From: Bacteroidota bacterium | GTDB taxonomy: Bacteria; Bacteroidota; Ignavibacteria; Ignavibacteriales; Ignavibacteriaceae | DNA length: 13,116 nt | Direction of reading: 5' to 3' | NCBI GenBank assembly: GCA_021790055.1 | Contig: JAJYIL010000014.1 | Location: 2,814-15,929 of the forward strand | Shown: positions 6,276 through 13,116 of the stretch, in pieces | Layout: each line of letters starts with the position of its first letter | How positions within the stretch are numbered: the first letter of the stretch is position 1 | Notes under the pieces: generated by a model | What the model was told of the DNA's origin: nothing | The model's input: only the letters and a program-made list of their open reading frames with translations | Database searches by the model: none | Program-made: the position numbers and the translations under genes

Positions 6276-7036
6276 CTTTTTTTACTGGCTAATTTAGAAA
6301 TAAAAATACTAATTTCGTATAACAATAAAAGAGGCGCCGCCAGAATTATTTGTGAAACAGGGTCTGTGCCGGGCGAAAGAAATGCGGCGGCGACAAAGAT
6401 AATTACAATTGCATGGCGCCTGTATTTCCTCATGAAAGCCGGAGTTAATATTCCCAGCTTGCTTAAGAAATACGAAACCATCGGAAGCTCGAAAACCAAC
6501 CCGCAACCCAGCATAATGCTTATTATAATAGTCATGTATTCGTCTATTGCAAAGACATTCTTTATTTCCGAGGAACCAAACTGGGCTGCAAACTTCAACG
6601 ACATCGGAAGCATAACAAAATATGCAAACACAACTCCAAGCAGAAAGCAGAGTGTTGAGAATGTTACAATCGCCGAGATATATTTTCTTTCATTCCGCTT
6701 TAGCGCCGGTGAAATGAACTTCCACAATTGATAGAAAATATTCGGCAGGCTTATAATTACACCGGCAACAATTGCAACTTCAAAGAAAAGCATTAACTGC
6801 CCGAATGGCTTTAAATTTTGAAGTTGTACTCCGGCATGCCTGGCGGGTAAAAGCAGAACATCATTTACCAGGAAATCTATAAATATCCATGCAATAATTG
6901 TCCCAGCACCCAGACCATAAAGAGAATATATTATTCGCCACCTCAACTCTTCGAGGTGTTCGAGGAAGGTCATTTCAGATCCGGATTCCTTTTCATCTAT
7001 CTCATCTTCCGCCGTTGTTAATTCTTCAGTTGCCAC
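6272..7036 (-). CDS. tatC: Sec-independent protein translocase subunit TatC
   Basis: This is the receptor and core membrane subunit of the twin-arginine export system, which moves folded proteins across the inner membrane. At 254 residues it is of normal size, with six predicted membrane helices. After an acidic 20-residue N-terminus comes the signal-peptide-binding motif FLEHLEELRWRI (24-35). The second periplasmic helix region carries NIFYQLWKFISPALKRNERK, followed by FELP and the LSPGTDPVSQ loop, all diagnostic. The open frame begins at GTG (7036); an ATG at 6973 (Met22, just before FLEHLEELR) is a possible alternative start and would still include the whole fold. No clear ribosome site distinguishes them. 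The gene lies 46 bases after glyA. No tatA or tatB is in the window. A run of seven A sits just before its stop. Confidence 0.93.
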   Translation of the reverse strand: MATEELTTAEDEIDEKESGSEMTFLEHLEELRWRIIYSLYGLGAGTIIAWIFIDFLVNDVLLLPARHAGVQLQNLKPFGQLMLFFEVAIVAGVIISLPNIFYQLWKFISPALKRNERKYISAIVTFSTLCFLLGVVFAYFVMLPMSLKFAAQFGSSEIKNVFAIDEYMTIIISIMLGCGLVFELPMVSYFLSKLGILTPAFMRKYRRHAIVIIFVAAAFLSPGTDPVSQIILAAPLLLLYEISIFISKLASKKS

Positions 7037-7082
7037 AAATTATCTCATCTAAAACAAATCATAAATACAGCGCTATTCAAAC

Positions 7083-8381
7083 TTACTGCAACTCTGCGTA
7101 TAAAGGAAATTTTGAACAAAGCAATGTTACTTCATTTCTTATTTCCGAAATCACTTTAGGATTTTCTATATTTGAGATAGTCCTGTTGATCAAATCGGCA
7201 ATTATTATCATTTCATTTTCTTTCATTCCGCGCGTGGTAACCGCCGGCGTACCTACTCTTATTCCGCTTGTAACAAACGGACTGCGTTGATCGAACGGAA
7301 CCATATTCTTATTTACCGTAATCCCGGCTTCGCCTAAAGCGTTCTCGGCATGCTTACCGGTAACATTCTTATTTGTAAGATCGATAAGCATTAAATGATT
7401 ATCCGTTCCGCCCGAAATAATATCAAATCCAAATTCACTTAGCTTTTTCGATAGTGCTTTTGCATTTTTGATTACCTGCCCGGCGTAATCCTTAAATGAA
7501 TCTTGAAGCGCTTCACCAAAGGCAACCGCCTTCGCCATTATAATGTGCATAAGCGGTCCGCCCTGAATTCCCGGCATAACCATGCTGTCGAAAACCTCGG
7601 ACATTAATTTCAGTCTGTCGCCTTTCGGAGTTTTGATTCCTAATGGGTTTTCTTTATCCTTACCGATAAGAATAATTCCACCGCGCGGACCTCTTAAAGT
7701 TTTATGAGTAGTTGATGTGACAACGTCGCAGTACTTTAATGGGTTATTAAGAAATCCTTTTGCAATCAAGCCAGCCGGATGAGCCATATCGCACATTAAG
7801 AAAGCGCCGACAGAATCTGCTATCTCTCTGAATTTTTTATAATCCCATTCGCGTGAGTATGCGCTCGCGCCTGTTATAATCAATTTTGGCTTTTCTTTCT
7901 TTGCAAGATCTTCAATTACATTGTAATCAAGAGTCTTCGTTTCTTTATTTAATGTATATCCGATTGCCTGATAAAGGATGCCGGAAAAGTTTACCGGCGA
8001 ACCGTGCGTAAGATGACCGCCGTGTGCAAGACTTAATCCTAGAAATTTATCTCCCGGCTTCAGAAGAGTCATCAGTACAGCCATATTAGCTTGCGAGCCG
8101 CTGTGAGGCTGAACGTTTGCATACTCCGCATCAAACAATTTTTTCAATCTCTCTCTTGCAATGTTCTCTGCCATGTCAACATATTCACAGCCGCCGTAAT
8201 ATCTTTTGCCCGGGTAGCCTTCGGCATATTTATTTGTTAGAACTGTTCCGGCAGCTTCCAGCACCGCAGGGCTAACAAAATTTTCCGAAGCTATCAATTC
8301 AAGGTTTTCCTGCTGACGCTTTGTCTCAAGCGAAAGCACTTCATAAATTTCCTTATCTTCTCTTAAATACTCGTACATCAT
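7083..8381 (-). CDS. glyA: Serine hydroxymethyltransferase
   Basis: This PLP enzyme interconverts serine plus tetrahydrofolate with glycine plus 5,10-methylene-tetrahydrofolate, supplying one-carbon units in the cytoplasm. The 432-residue protein is full length. It has ELIASENFVSPAVLEA near the N-terminus, KYAEGYPGKRYYGGCEYVD, QPHSGSQAN, the PLP-phosphate and ring contacts CDMAHPAGLIA, and the Schiff-base lysine Lys227 in STTHKTLRGPRGG. The C-terminal folate/substrate part has SGIRVGTPAVTTRGM. Two adjacent ATG codons (8381-8379 and 8378-8376) could start it; a weak AAGAGA precedes both. It follows the barrel gene by 23 bases and precedes tatC by 46. Nothing is odd in the catalytic residues. 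The function is certain; why it sits in an envelope-flavoured operon is unclear. Confidence 0.97.
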   Translation of the reverse strand: MMYEYLREDKEIYEVLSLETKRQQENLELIASENFVSPAVLEAAGTVLTNKYAEGYPGKRYYGGCEYVDMAENIARERLKKLFDAEYANVQPHSGSQANMAVLMTLLKPGDKFLGLSLAHGGHLTHGSPVNFSGILYQAIGYTLNKETKTLDYNVIEDLAKKEKPKLIITGASAYSREWDYKKFREIADSVGAFLMCDMAHPAGLIAKGFLNNPLKYCDVVTSTTHKTLRGPRGGIILIGKDKENPLGIKTPKGDRLKLMSEVFDSMVMPGIQGGPLMHIIMAKAVAFGEALQDSFKDYAGQVIKNAKALSKKLSEFGFDIISGGTDNHLMLIDLTNKNVTGKHAENALGEAGITVNKNMVPFDQRSPFVTSGIRVGTPAVTTRGMKENEMIIIADLINRTISNIENPKVISEIRNEVTLLCSKFPLYAELQ

Positions 8382-8404
8382 TTTCTCTTGGTTGTTTTAA
8401 ATAA

Positions 8405-9658
8405 TTATTCCTCTTTGGGTCTAAGAAACCAAAAGCTTCCTAAACTAAGCCCGGCGTTAAGGCTAATCATTTTTTCACGGATTAAATTGGAATCCAAAGT
8501 TCCTCTAATTGAATATTGAATTGCAATATCAACGGAATTTACCGGACTTAAAGGATAAGAAAAACCTGCGGCAACTGATAATTGATTTATGCCTATGCCG
8601 TTTATTTGATACTGGGTTTTTTCATAGCTTACACCTGCGCGCCAAATTATCAAATCCCAATTAGACATATTCAAATCCAATTTAGGACGGAATTCAAACC
8701 CGGCGCTAAGCTTTAATGAATTACGCAGTTCATTTGACTTAACATTATTGAAAGTATAATTAGACCAAGCCTGGGAAGCGGCATCGAAGGTTAAATAATA
8801 TCTCTTATCAAGCGCAAAGCTTAACCCGGCAGAAATCCTCATTGGTATTTTCATGTCGGTAGTTCCTATCCCCACAGTATCCACTCTGTTAGATGATGAA
8901 GTAAGTAAAGTATCGGTACTTAATGTCGAAAGTAAATTGAAGGATAATCCTAATCTTAGATCGGAAATTGTTTTTGAGTTTAAGAACTTAGAAATATCCG
9001 GGCTGATGAAGCCGAAGGTAGTGCCGACTCCCTTGGGATCATAGCTCTTATCATACGATGTTGAAGCATCGCTGGCAGTATTATTTGGTAATGTTGTTAC
9101 ATTGTAAGTCATACTGCCGAAATAATAATCAAAGGAAGCACCGACGCTTAAATCAAACGGAAGAGTATATGAAGCGCCGATAAATGTTTTTGATAATCCG
9201 CCTAATCCTTGATATTGAATATTATAAGTATCGGAAGTTGAAGAGAAGCCGATATTCTTCTCTTCTACGTTATAGTTAATGCTTGTATATGGTACTACAC
9301 CCATCGCCACAGCAATTCCGTGCGCCTGGCTTACCGGGAATGCAAATGTAAATCCTTCGAATTGAGCTTTACCATAAAATGAATTTGCAGTATTATTCGA
9401 CAAATACAAACCTCCATAAGACAAGCTTGCAATAATTCTCGTCAATTTTATTCCAATCCATGAAGCCGGGTTGTTTATCGAAATTGACTGCCTGTCTGTA
9501 ATTGAAATACCAAGCCCGCCAATTCCAAGCCGGTCGGCGGAATATGAATAATCCACATCGCCTATTCCAAGCCTTGAATAGCTTGAACCCACCTGGGCAT
9601 AGGAATAAAATGCTGATGCGGAAAAGAAAATTAAAAATATTATGATTTTACTTTTCAT
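8405..9658 (-). CDS. Outer-membrane beta-barrel protein, FadL/OmpP1-like
   Basis: The 417-residue protein has a signal peptide (KSKIIIFLIFFSASAFYSYA, cleavage expected before QVGSS). The mature N-terminus is SSYSRLGIGDV, then GGLGISIT and INNPASW. This GIGD/GLG/NNPAS pattern is shared with FadL/OmpP1-like barrels of Bacteroidota. Many amphipathic strands follow, ending with KMISLNAGLSLGSFWF and a short charged tail. The substrate is unknown; a passive transporter for a hydrophobic compound is one possibility by analogy. I prefer the ATG at 9658-9656, two bases after the lipoprotein stop, to the in-frame TTG at 9664 that overlaps that stop. Close coupling to the lipoprotein gene suggests that the two act together at the outer membrane. 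No specific family name is certain. Confidence 0.82.
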   Translation of the reverse strand: MKSKIIIFLIFFSASAFYSYAQVGSSYSRLGIGDVDYSYSADRLGIGGLGISITDRQSISINNPASWIGIKLTRIIASLSYGGLYLSNNTANSFYGKAQFEGFTFAFPVSQAHGIAVAMGVVPYTSINYNVEEKNIGFSSTSDTYNIQYQGLGGLSKTFIGASYTLPFDLSVGASFDYYFGSMTYNVTTLPNNTASDASTSYDKSYDPKGVGTTFGFISPDISKFLNSKTISDLRLGLSFNLLSTLSTDTLLTSSSNRVDTVGIGTTDMKIPMRISAGLSFALDKRYYLTFDAASQAWSNYTFNNVKSNELRNSLKLSAGFEFRPKLDLNMSNWDLIIWRAGVSYEKTQYQINGIGINQLSVAAGFSYPLSPVNSVDIAIQYSIRGTLDSNLIREKMISLNAGLSLGSFWFLRPKEE

Positions 9659-9660
9659 TA

Positions 9661-10842
9661 TCAATTTCTTGTTGTATATGTTATTGTTAATCTCGGACGT
9701 AAAGTTCTGTCTGCCGCATTGCTGCTATAAAAAGAATATAAGTCAAGCGCATCAATTTGATCAAAGATTTGAACTAATATTCCTTCATTAGTCCCTGTAT
9801 CCACCCAGCTTTGCACGAACGAAGCAATGTTACCGGAGTAAGTATTTCCGGAAAGTGAAATAACAACGGGGGGGTTGGTGCTGTCATAAGCAACTGCCGA
9901 AGAATCGGTAAGTTTATAAAGCGTTAACGTATTTATCGGGGAGCTGCTCTTAATTGAAGCTAAAGTGTCTTCAGTTAGAACCAGTGTAGCATTATTTATA
10001 ACTGAATTTTTCGGTATTGCCGATATATCAAACCACAGCTTTGAATTTACGACCAATCCTCCTTGAACCGCAATTTCACCTGTAGGCACGGATGGTAGCG
10101 ATCCTGTTACAATTGTAGTATAGTGTGATGGATAGAAATATAAAGTGTCGGAATAAACGCCGGACTTTTGTACTACAACTACCAATTGTGTTTCTCCTGT
10201 TGTACCGGAACTAATACTTTGAAAGTTCACTACCTTTTGAGAACTTGAACCCGGTGTAATATAAATTCCGTAATTCGAAGCCTGGTTTGTATCGGTTAGA
10301 TGCTTCATCCATCCCGTAGTAACAGAATTAGTAATTTGGAATGAAATGGTTGAATCGGTAATTACTTGATTGGAACTTATATCTACTGGATCATAAGATA
10401 AACTTGAAGCATTTCCGCCGTCTAATACAGTAGCATCCCATGAGTTCAGTATGTTGTGAACCGAAAAATCAAATGCCGCATTCGAATCGCCGTATACATT
10501 AGTCTTATAGAAAACGATGTTGGAAGAAGTAACGCTCGCATTTCCATTAATAATATCCTGTCCTATTGTATCCGGTATTGCGCCATTAAAGCTAACTAAT
10601 GCGGATGCTTGTACATTATCTTTTTTCCCTATCATAATTGAGTTTGCACTCCCCAAAGGAACAGAATAAGATACATTAGTAGATACTTGTTTCAGCGAAT
10701 CTTTATATGAATCTAATTGTTTTAAATTTACATAATCCTTTTGCAACAGATTCAAGCCGACTGCGGTCGGGTTGTCATTACACGAGCTAAGAAAAAGAAC
10801 TGCAGCTGCGGAAAGTAAGAACACCAATACGTATTTGATCAA
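9661..10842 (-). CDS. Surface-type lipoprotein with two DNRLRE-like domains (DUF4270-like)
   Basis: The 393-residue protein begins with a lipoprotein signal peptide whose lipobox LSSC places the lipidated Cys at residue 21. The mature start CNDNPTAVGLNLL resembles DUF4270 lipoproteins, which in Bacteroidota are often encoded beside glgA. The body has two related beta-rich parts, about residues 58-225 and 253-390. Each ends in a Trp, then N-x-G-I-x-V/I, and the second closes with LRPRLTITYT, as in DNRLRE carbohydrate-associated domains. No enzyme motif is visible. The start is TTG (10842-10840), directly after the preceding TAA, with GGAGA (10855-10851) at good distance; no other start would leave a usable signal peptide. 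A run of seven C in the coding strand (9868-9874) is slippage-prone. The DUF4270 link is inferred from the N-terminus and gene order. Confidence 0.7.
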   Translation of the reverse strand: MIKYVLVFLLSAAAVLFLSSCNDNPTAVGLNLLQKDYVNLKQLDSYKDSLKQVSTNVSYSVPLGSANSIMIGKKDNVQASALVSFNGAIPDTIGQDIINGNASVTSSNIVFYKTNVYGDSNAAFDFSVHNILNSWDATVLDGGNASSLSYDPVDISSNQVITDSTISFQITNSVTTGWMKHLTDTNQASNYGIYITPGSSSQKVVNFQSISSGTTGETQLVVVVQKSGVYSDTLYFYPSHYTTIVTGSLPSVPTGEIAVQGGLVVNSKLWFDISAIPKNSVINNATLVLTEDTLASIKSSSPINTLTLYKLTDSSAVAYDSTNPPVVISLSGNTYSGNIASFVQSWVDTGTNEGILVQIFDQIDALDLYSFYSSNAADRTLRPRLTITYTTRN

Positions 10843-11418
10843 TTAGTTTTTCTCCATTATATCTTTTTGAATAATTGAGCTTACATCAGAAAAATTATGA
10901 GCAACAAATCTGGGAAATTTATTTTGCTTTTTCAAGTTAGAAAGGCTTTCCTTACCATAGCCTGTTTCAACCAGGATTGTCTTAAGCCCTGCATTTAAAC
11001 CGCATTCAATATCCGAAACGGTATCGCCGACTAAATACGATTTTGAAAGATCGATTTGCAAATCTCTGGCAGCCCGAAGTACCATTTCAGGCGAAGGCTT
11101 ACGACATTGTGTTTCCTCATCGTTGTTAAAATCAGGGTGAGCCGGACAGTAATAAAATGCATCAATCGAAACATTAAATCCCGTAAGCAGTTCATTTACC
11201 TTGTTGTTTACCGATTCAACCATCTCTTTGCTTATTAAGCCGCGTGCAATACCGGATTGATTGGAAACTACGATTAACTTAAAACCAAATTTATTTTTTA
11301 GAATTGAAAGCGCCTCTCCTACGCCTGTAAAAAGCTTAACTCTCTCAGGGTCGCCTAAATAGCCCGGATCTTCATTCAGAGTTCCGTCTCTGTCGAGGAA
11401 TACAGCTTTGTTGGGCAT
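10843..11418 (-). CDS. gmhB: HAD phosphatase, GmhB-like (heptose-1,7-bisphosphate 7-phosphatase family)
   Basis: GmhB removes the 7-phosphate from heptose 1,7-bisphosphate in the ADP-heptose route to LPS. The 191-residue protein has the HAD motifs in order: nucleophile Asp9 and acid Asp11 in FLDRDGTLNEDPGY, motif II VVSNQSGIARG (52-60), CRKPSPEM with Lys107 as motif III, and the magnesium site GDTVSD (Asp132, Asp136). The zinc loop is incomplete compared with E. coli GmhB. Cys91 and Cys105 remain, but the second and third ligand positions are Ala93 and Thr103, with a nearby His94 that might substitute. The stop-start junction with glgA is TAATG (1-base overlap) and the next gene begins immediately after. 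Histidinol-phosphate phosphatase is the close alternative, since both share the fold and motifs; substrate is not settled. Confidence 0.82.
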   Translation of the reverse strand: MPNKAVFLDRDGTLNEDPGYLGDPERVKLFTGVGEALSILKNKFGFKLIVVSNQSGIARGLISKEMVESVNNKVNELLTGFNVSIDAFYYCPAHPDFNNDEETQCRKPSPEMVLRAARDLQIDLSKSYLVGDTVSDIECGLNAGLKTILVETGYGKESLSNLKKQNKFPRFVAHNFSDVSSIIQKDIMEKN

Positions 11419-12911
11419 TATTCGTTATTTAATACAGTCTTATATAATTCAATATATTTTTTAGCTGAAGCGTTCCAGCTAAAGTCGCACTTCATACCAT
11501 TTCGCATTATCTTCGTCCAGACTTTCTTATCCTCGAAAACTTTTACAGCTCTTTTCAGTTCCTTTAGCATAGCTTCGCCTTCATACGGCTTAAAGACAAA
11601 TCCGTTGCCTTCTTCCGTCTTTTCATTGAATTTTATGACTGTGTCGGCAAGCCCGCCGGTTTCTCTCACAATCGGAACAGTTCCGTAAACAAGACTGTAC
11701 ATCTGGTTAAGCCCGCACGGCTCATACCTTGACGGCATCAATAGAATATCCGAACCACCTTCAATTAGATGAGCAAGCTCATCGTTAAAGCCCAGGTAGC
11801 AGGCAAATTTGCCACGATACTTGCCGCTCATCTTCTCAAAAAAGTTATGATATTTCCTCTCGCCTGTGCCCAGCAGTATCATCTGGAGATCGAGCTTCAT
11901 TATTTCAGGGAATACTTCGGAAATAATATCCATCCCTTTGGCGTCAAGCAGTCTTGAAATTACACTTACAATAGGAATGCTTTCCTTGAATTCGAAACCA
12001 AACTTGCGTGCAAGTTCTTCTTTGTCTTCCAGCTTACCGGCAAGATTCTTAGACGAGAATTTTTTCGGAAGCAGTTTGTCTTTTTCAGGGTTCCAAACGT
12101 TAGTATCGATACCGTTTATAATTCCGAATAAATCGTTTTTTCTTTTGGAAAGTACGCTCCTTAAGCCGGCTCCAAGCTCATCATCGGTTCGTATTTCATT
12201 TGCATAGTTCTCGCTTACTGTATTTATAACATCTGCAAAAAGCAAACCGGACTTCATAAAATTTATCTTACCGTAAATTTCAATTCCCTTTTCCGAATTT
12301 AGCTCATCCGGCAAGCCTGTTTTGTTAAAAGAAGTTTTTGGAAACATTCCCTGGTAGGCAAGATTGTGTATTGTAAACACAGTTTTGAAATTAGCAAACT
12401 GTTGATTATCCTTATATAAATTCCTCAGGTATGCAGGAATAAGCCCGCATTGCCAATCATTGCAATGAATTATATCCGGTATCCAGCCAAGCTTGGATAT
12501 TAATTCGAACACAGCATGAGTAAGTAAAATAAATCTTTCATCATTATCCCGATAATCCTCACCAGTAAAAGGATCAACATAAAGGCTGTTCCGGCTGCCG
12601 AAGTATTCATGATTATCCAGGAAATAAATTTGAACCCTAACCTTTTGCCCCGGGAGAAAACAAGATTTAAGAGAAAATATTACATCTTTTCCTCCTATAT
12701 TGATGTGAATATCCTTTAATCTAACCACCTCATGTATCTTGAATTTTCTATCATCGACTGCGCCATACTTAGGAACAACTATCCTTACTTCATGCCCCAA
12801 TTCCATTAACATTTGAGGTAAAGCAGATGACACATCCGCTAAGCCGCCTGTTTTCATAAAAGGAACAACTTCGGAAGTGATATAAAGGATTTTATATTTT
12901 TTTGCAGCCAT
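11418..12911 (-). CDS. glgA: Glycogen (starch) synthase, GT5 family
   Basis: This enzyme transfers glucose from ADP-glucose to the non-reducing end of an alpha-1,4-glucan in the cytoplasm, building glycogen. At 497 residues it is slightly longer than the E. coli enzyme. The N-terminal Rossmann domain starts KILYITSEVVPFMKTGGLADV, with the nucleotide-sugar Lys20 in KTGGL. HCNDWQCGLIPAYL and FTIHNLAYQG follow. In the C-terminal domain are VSRLLDAKGMD and SRYEPCGLNQMYSLVYG with catalytic Glu397, then RETGGLADTV. It is the first gene of the seven-gene minus operon and ends in a one-base overlap with the phosphatase gene. No Shine-Dalgarno precedes the ATG. Branching enzyme and ADP-glucose pyrophosphorylase genes are not in the window. 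Confidence 0.95.
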   Translation of the reverse strand: MAAKKYKILYITSEVVPFMKTGGLADVSSALPQMLMELGHEVRIVVPKYGAVDDRKFKIHEVVRLKDIHINIGGKDVIFSLKSCFLPGQKVRVQIYFLDNHEYFGSRNSLYVDPFTGEDYRDNDERFILLTHAVFELISKLGWIPDIIHCNDWQCGLIPAYLRNLYKDNQQFANFKTVFTIHNLAYQGMFPKTSFNKTGLPDELNSEKGIEIYGKINFMKSGLLFADVINTVSENYANEIRTDDELGAGLRSVLSKRKNDLFGIINGIDTNVWNPEKDKLLPKKFSSKNLAGKLEDKEELARKFGFEFKESIPIVSVISRLLDAKGMDIISEVFPEIMKLDLQMILLGTGERKYHNFFEKMSGKYRGKFACYLGFNDELAHLIEGGSDILLMPSRYEPCGLNQMYSLVYGTVPIVRETGGLADTVIKFNEKTEEGNGFVFKPYEGEAMLKELKRAVKVFEDKKVWTKIMRNGMKCDFSWNASAKKYIELYKTVLNNE

Positions 12912-12937
12912 ACATACAAAAATTTTTATGATTAACG

Positions 12938-12970
12938 TAGTAAGTTACTAAAATAAAAATACTTTCTCAA
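12938..12970 (-). promoter_or_regulatory. Candidate promoter and overlapping palindrome upstream of glgA
   Basis: On the minus strand, TTGAGA (12970-12965) and a weak TAACTT (12947-12942) are 17 bases apart, giving a possible promoter for the seven-gene operon. The -10 lies inside the perfect palindrome TAGTAA-G-TTACTA (12938-12950), which would suit an operator. Both are eye calls; the -10 is poor. Confidence 0.25.
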
Positions 12971-12980
12971 AAAGCTTCCT

Positions 12981-13116
12981 TAGTATATGTCAACGGGATT
13001 AGGGTATAAGGATAGTACCACTTTACCGAATTACACCCTATTTCATAAGCGGGACAGGACTGCATGTCGCATAGAGACCGCTATGCGAGCGGCAGATTGG
13101 GACCAAAAATCATACT
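12981..13116. other. GC-richer terminal segment with nested inverted repeats and an unassigned open frame
   Basis: The segment differs from the AT-rich intergenic DNA beside it. TAGGGT (13000-13005) matches ACCCTA (13035-13040). CGCATAG (13068-13074) pairs with CTATGCG (13081-13087) and is enclosed by CTGC (13060-13063) with GCAG (13092-13095). A competing pair is CCGCT (13078-13082) with AGCGG (13088-13092). A plus-strand frame opens at ATG 12987 and stays open for 43 codons to the edge, but it has no ribosome site, uses codons that are rare in neighbouring genes and resembles nothing I know. It may be the edge of a structured RNA or of an insertion element. Confidence 0.3.

Noticed and set aside
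6898..7290. Plus-strand frame across the tatC/glyA junction
   Set aside because: It is antisense to two firmly identified genes and has no recognisable domain.
13043..13115. Minus-strand frame at the right edge (YDFWSQSAARIAV...) as the end of a gene
   Set aside because: It is only 23 codons long, matches no family I know, and lies across the inverted repeats.

Overview
The window looks like chromosomal housekeeping DNA from a Gram-negative bacterium of the Bacteroidota/Ignavibacteriota/Chlorobiota side of the tree. The reasons are moderate-to-low GC, weak or absent Shine-Dalgarno sequences at most genes, an outer-membrane barrel plus a surface-type lipoprotein of the kind common in that group, and a glgA gene followed closely by such a lipoprotein. 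The phylum is inferred from protein style and gene order, not from a marker gene. No rRNA, tRNA, CRISPR array or complete mobile element is visible.

Layout, left to right. At 1-230 (minus) is the N-terminal part of bioY, the biotin-uptake S component, cut by the window edge. At 386-1021 (minus) is a small exported outer-membrane beta-barrel gene. An in-frame TGA at 467-469 interrupts it just before a perfectly good C-terminal barrel strand. At 1255-3402 (minus) is an exported M3 zinc metallopeptidase (Dcp family). The stretch 1022-1254 before it holds a candidate promoter, a hairpin and a striking double palindrome.

A divergent three-gene plus-strand operon follows: a HisA-family TIM-barrel protein (3507-4256), a stand-alone cyclic-nucleotide-binding protein (4266-4823) and a UspA-family protein (4813-5298). 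The HisA relative keeps the fold motifs but has Asn in place of the catalytic-acid Asp and lacks other usual active-site residues, so it may not catalyse the histidine-pathway step. With a nucleotide-sensing and a universal-stress partner it is the most interesting candidate system here.

From 5295 to 12911 a seven-gene minus-strand operon runs, in transcription order: glgA (glycogen synthase), a GmhB-like HAD phosphatase, a lipoprotein with two DNRLRE-like domains, a barrel outer-membrane protein, glyA, tatC and a long-chain polyprenyl diphosphate synthase. Genes abut or overlap by up to 4 bases at most junctions (23 bp before glyA, 46 bp before tatC), and three of them appear to use TTG or GTG starts. 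The operon mixes storage carbohydrate, envelope, one-carbon, export and isoprenoid-quinone functions. It meets the uspA operon tail to tail, and the two stop codons lie inside one 14-bp palindrome.

The last ~130 bases (12987-13116) differ from the rest: they are locally GC-rich, contain nested inverted repeats and an unassigned open frame, and may be the edge of a structured RNA or of an insertion element.
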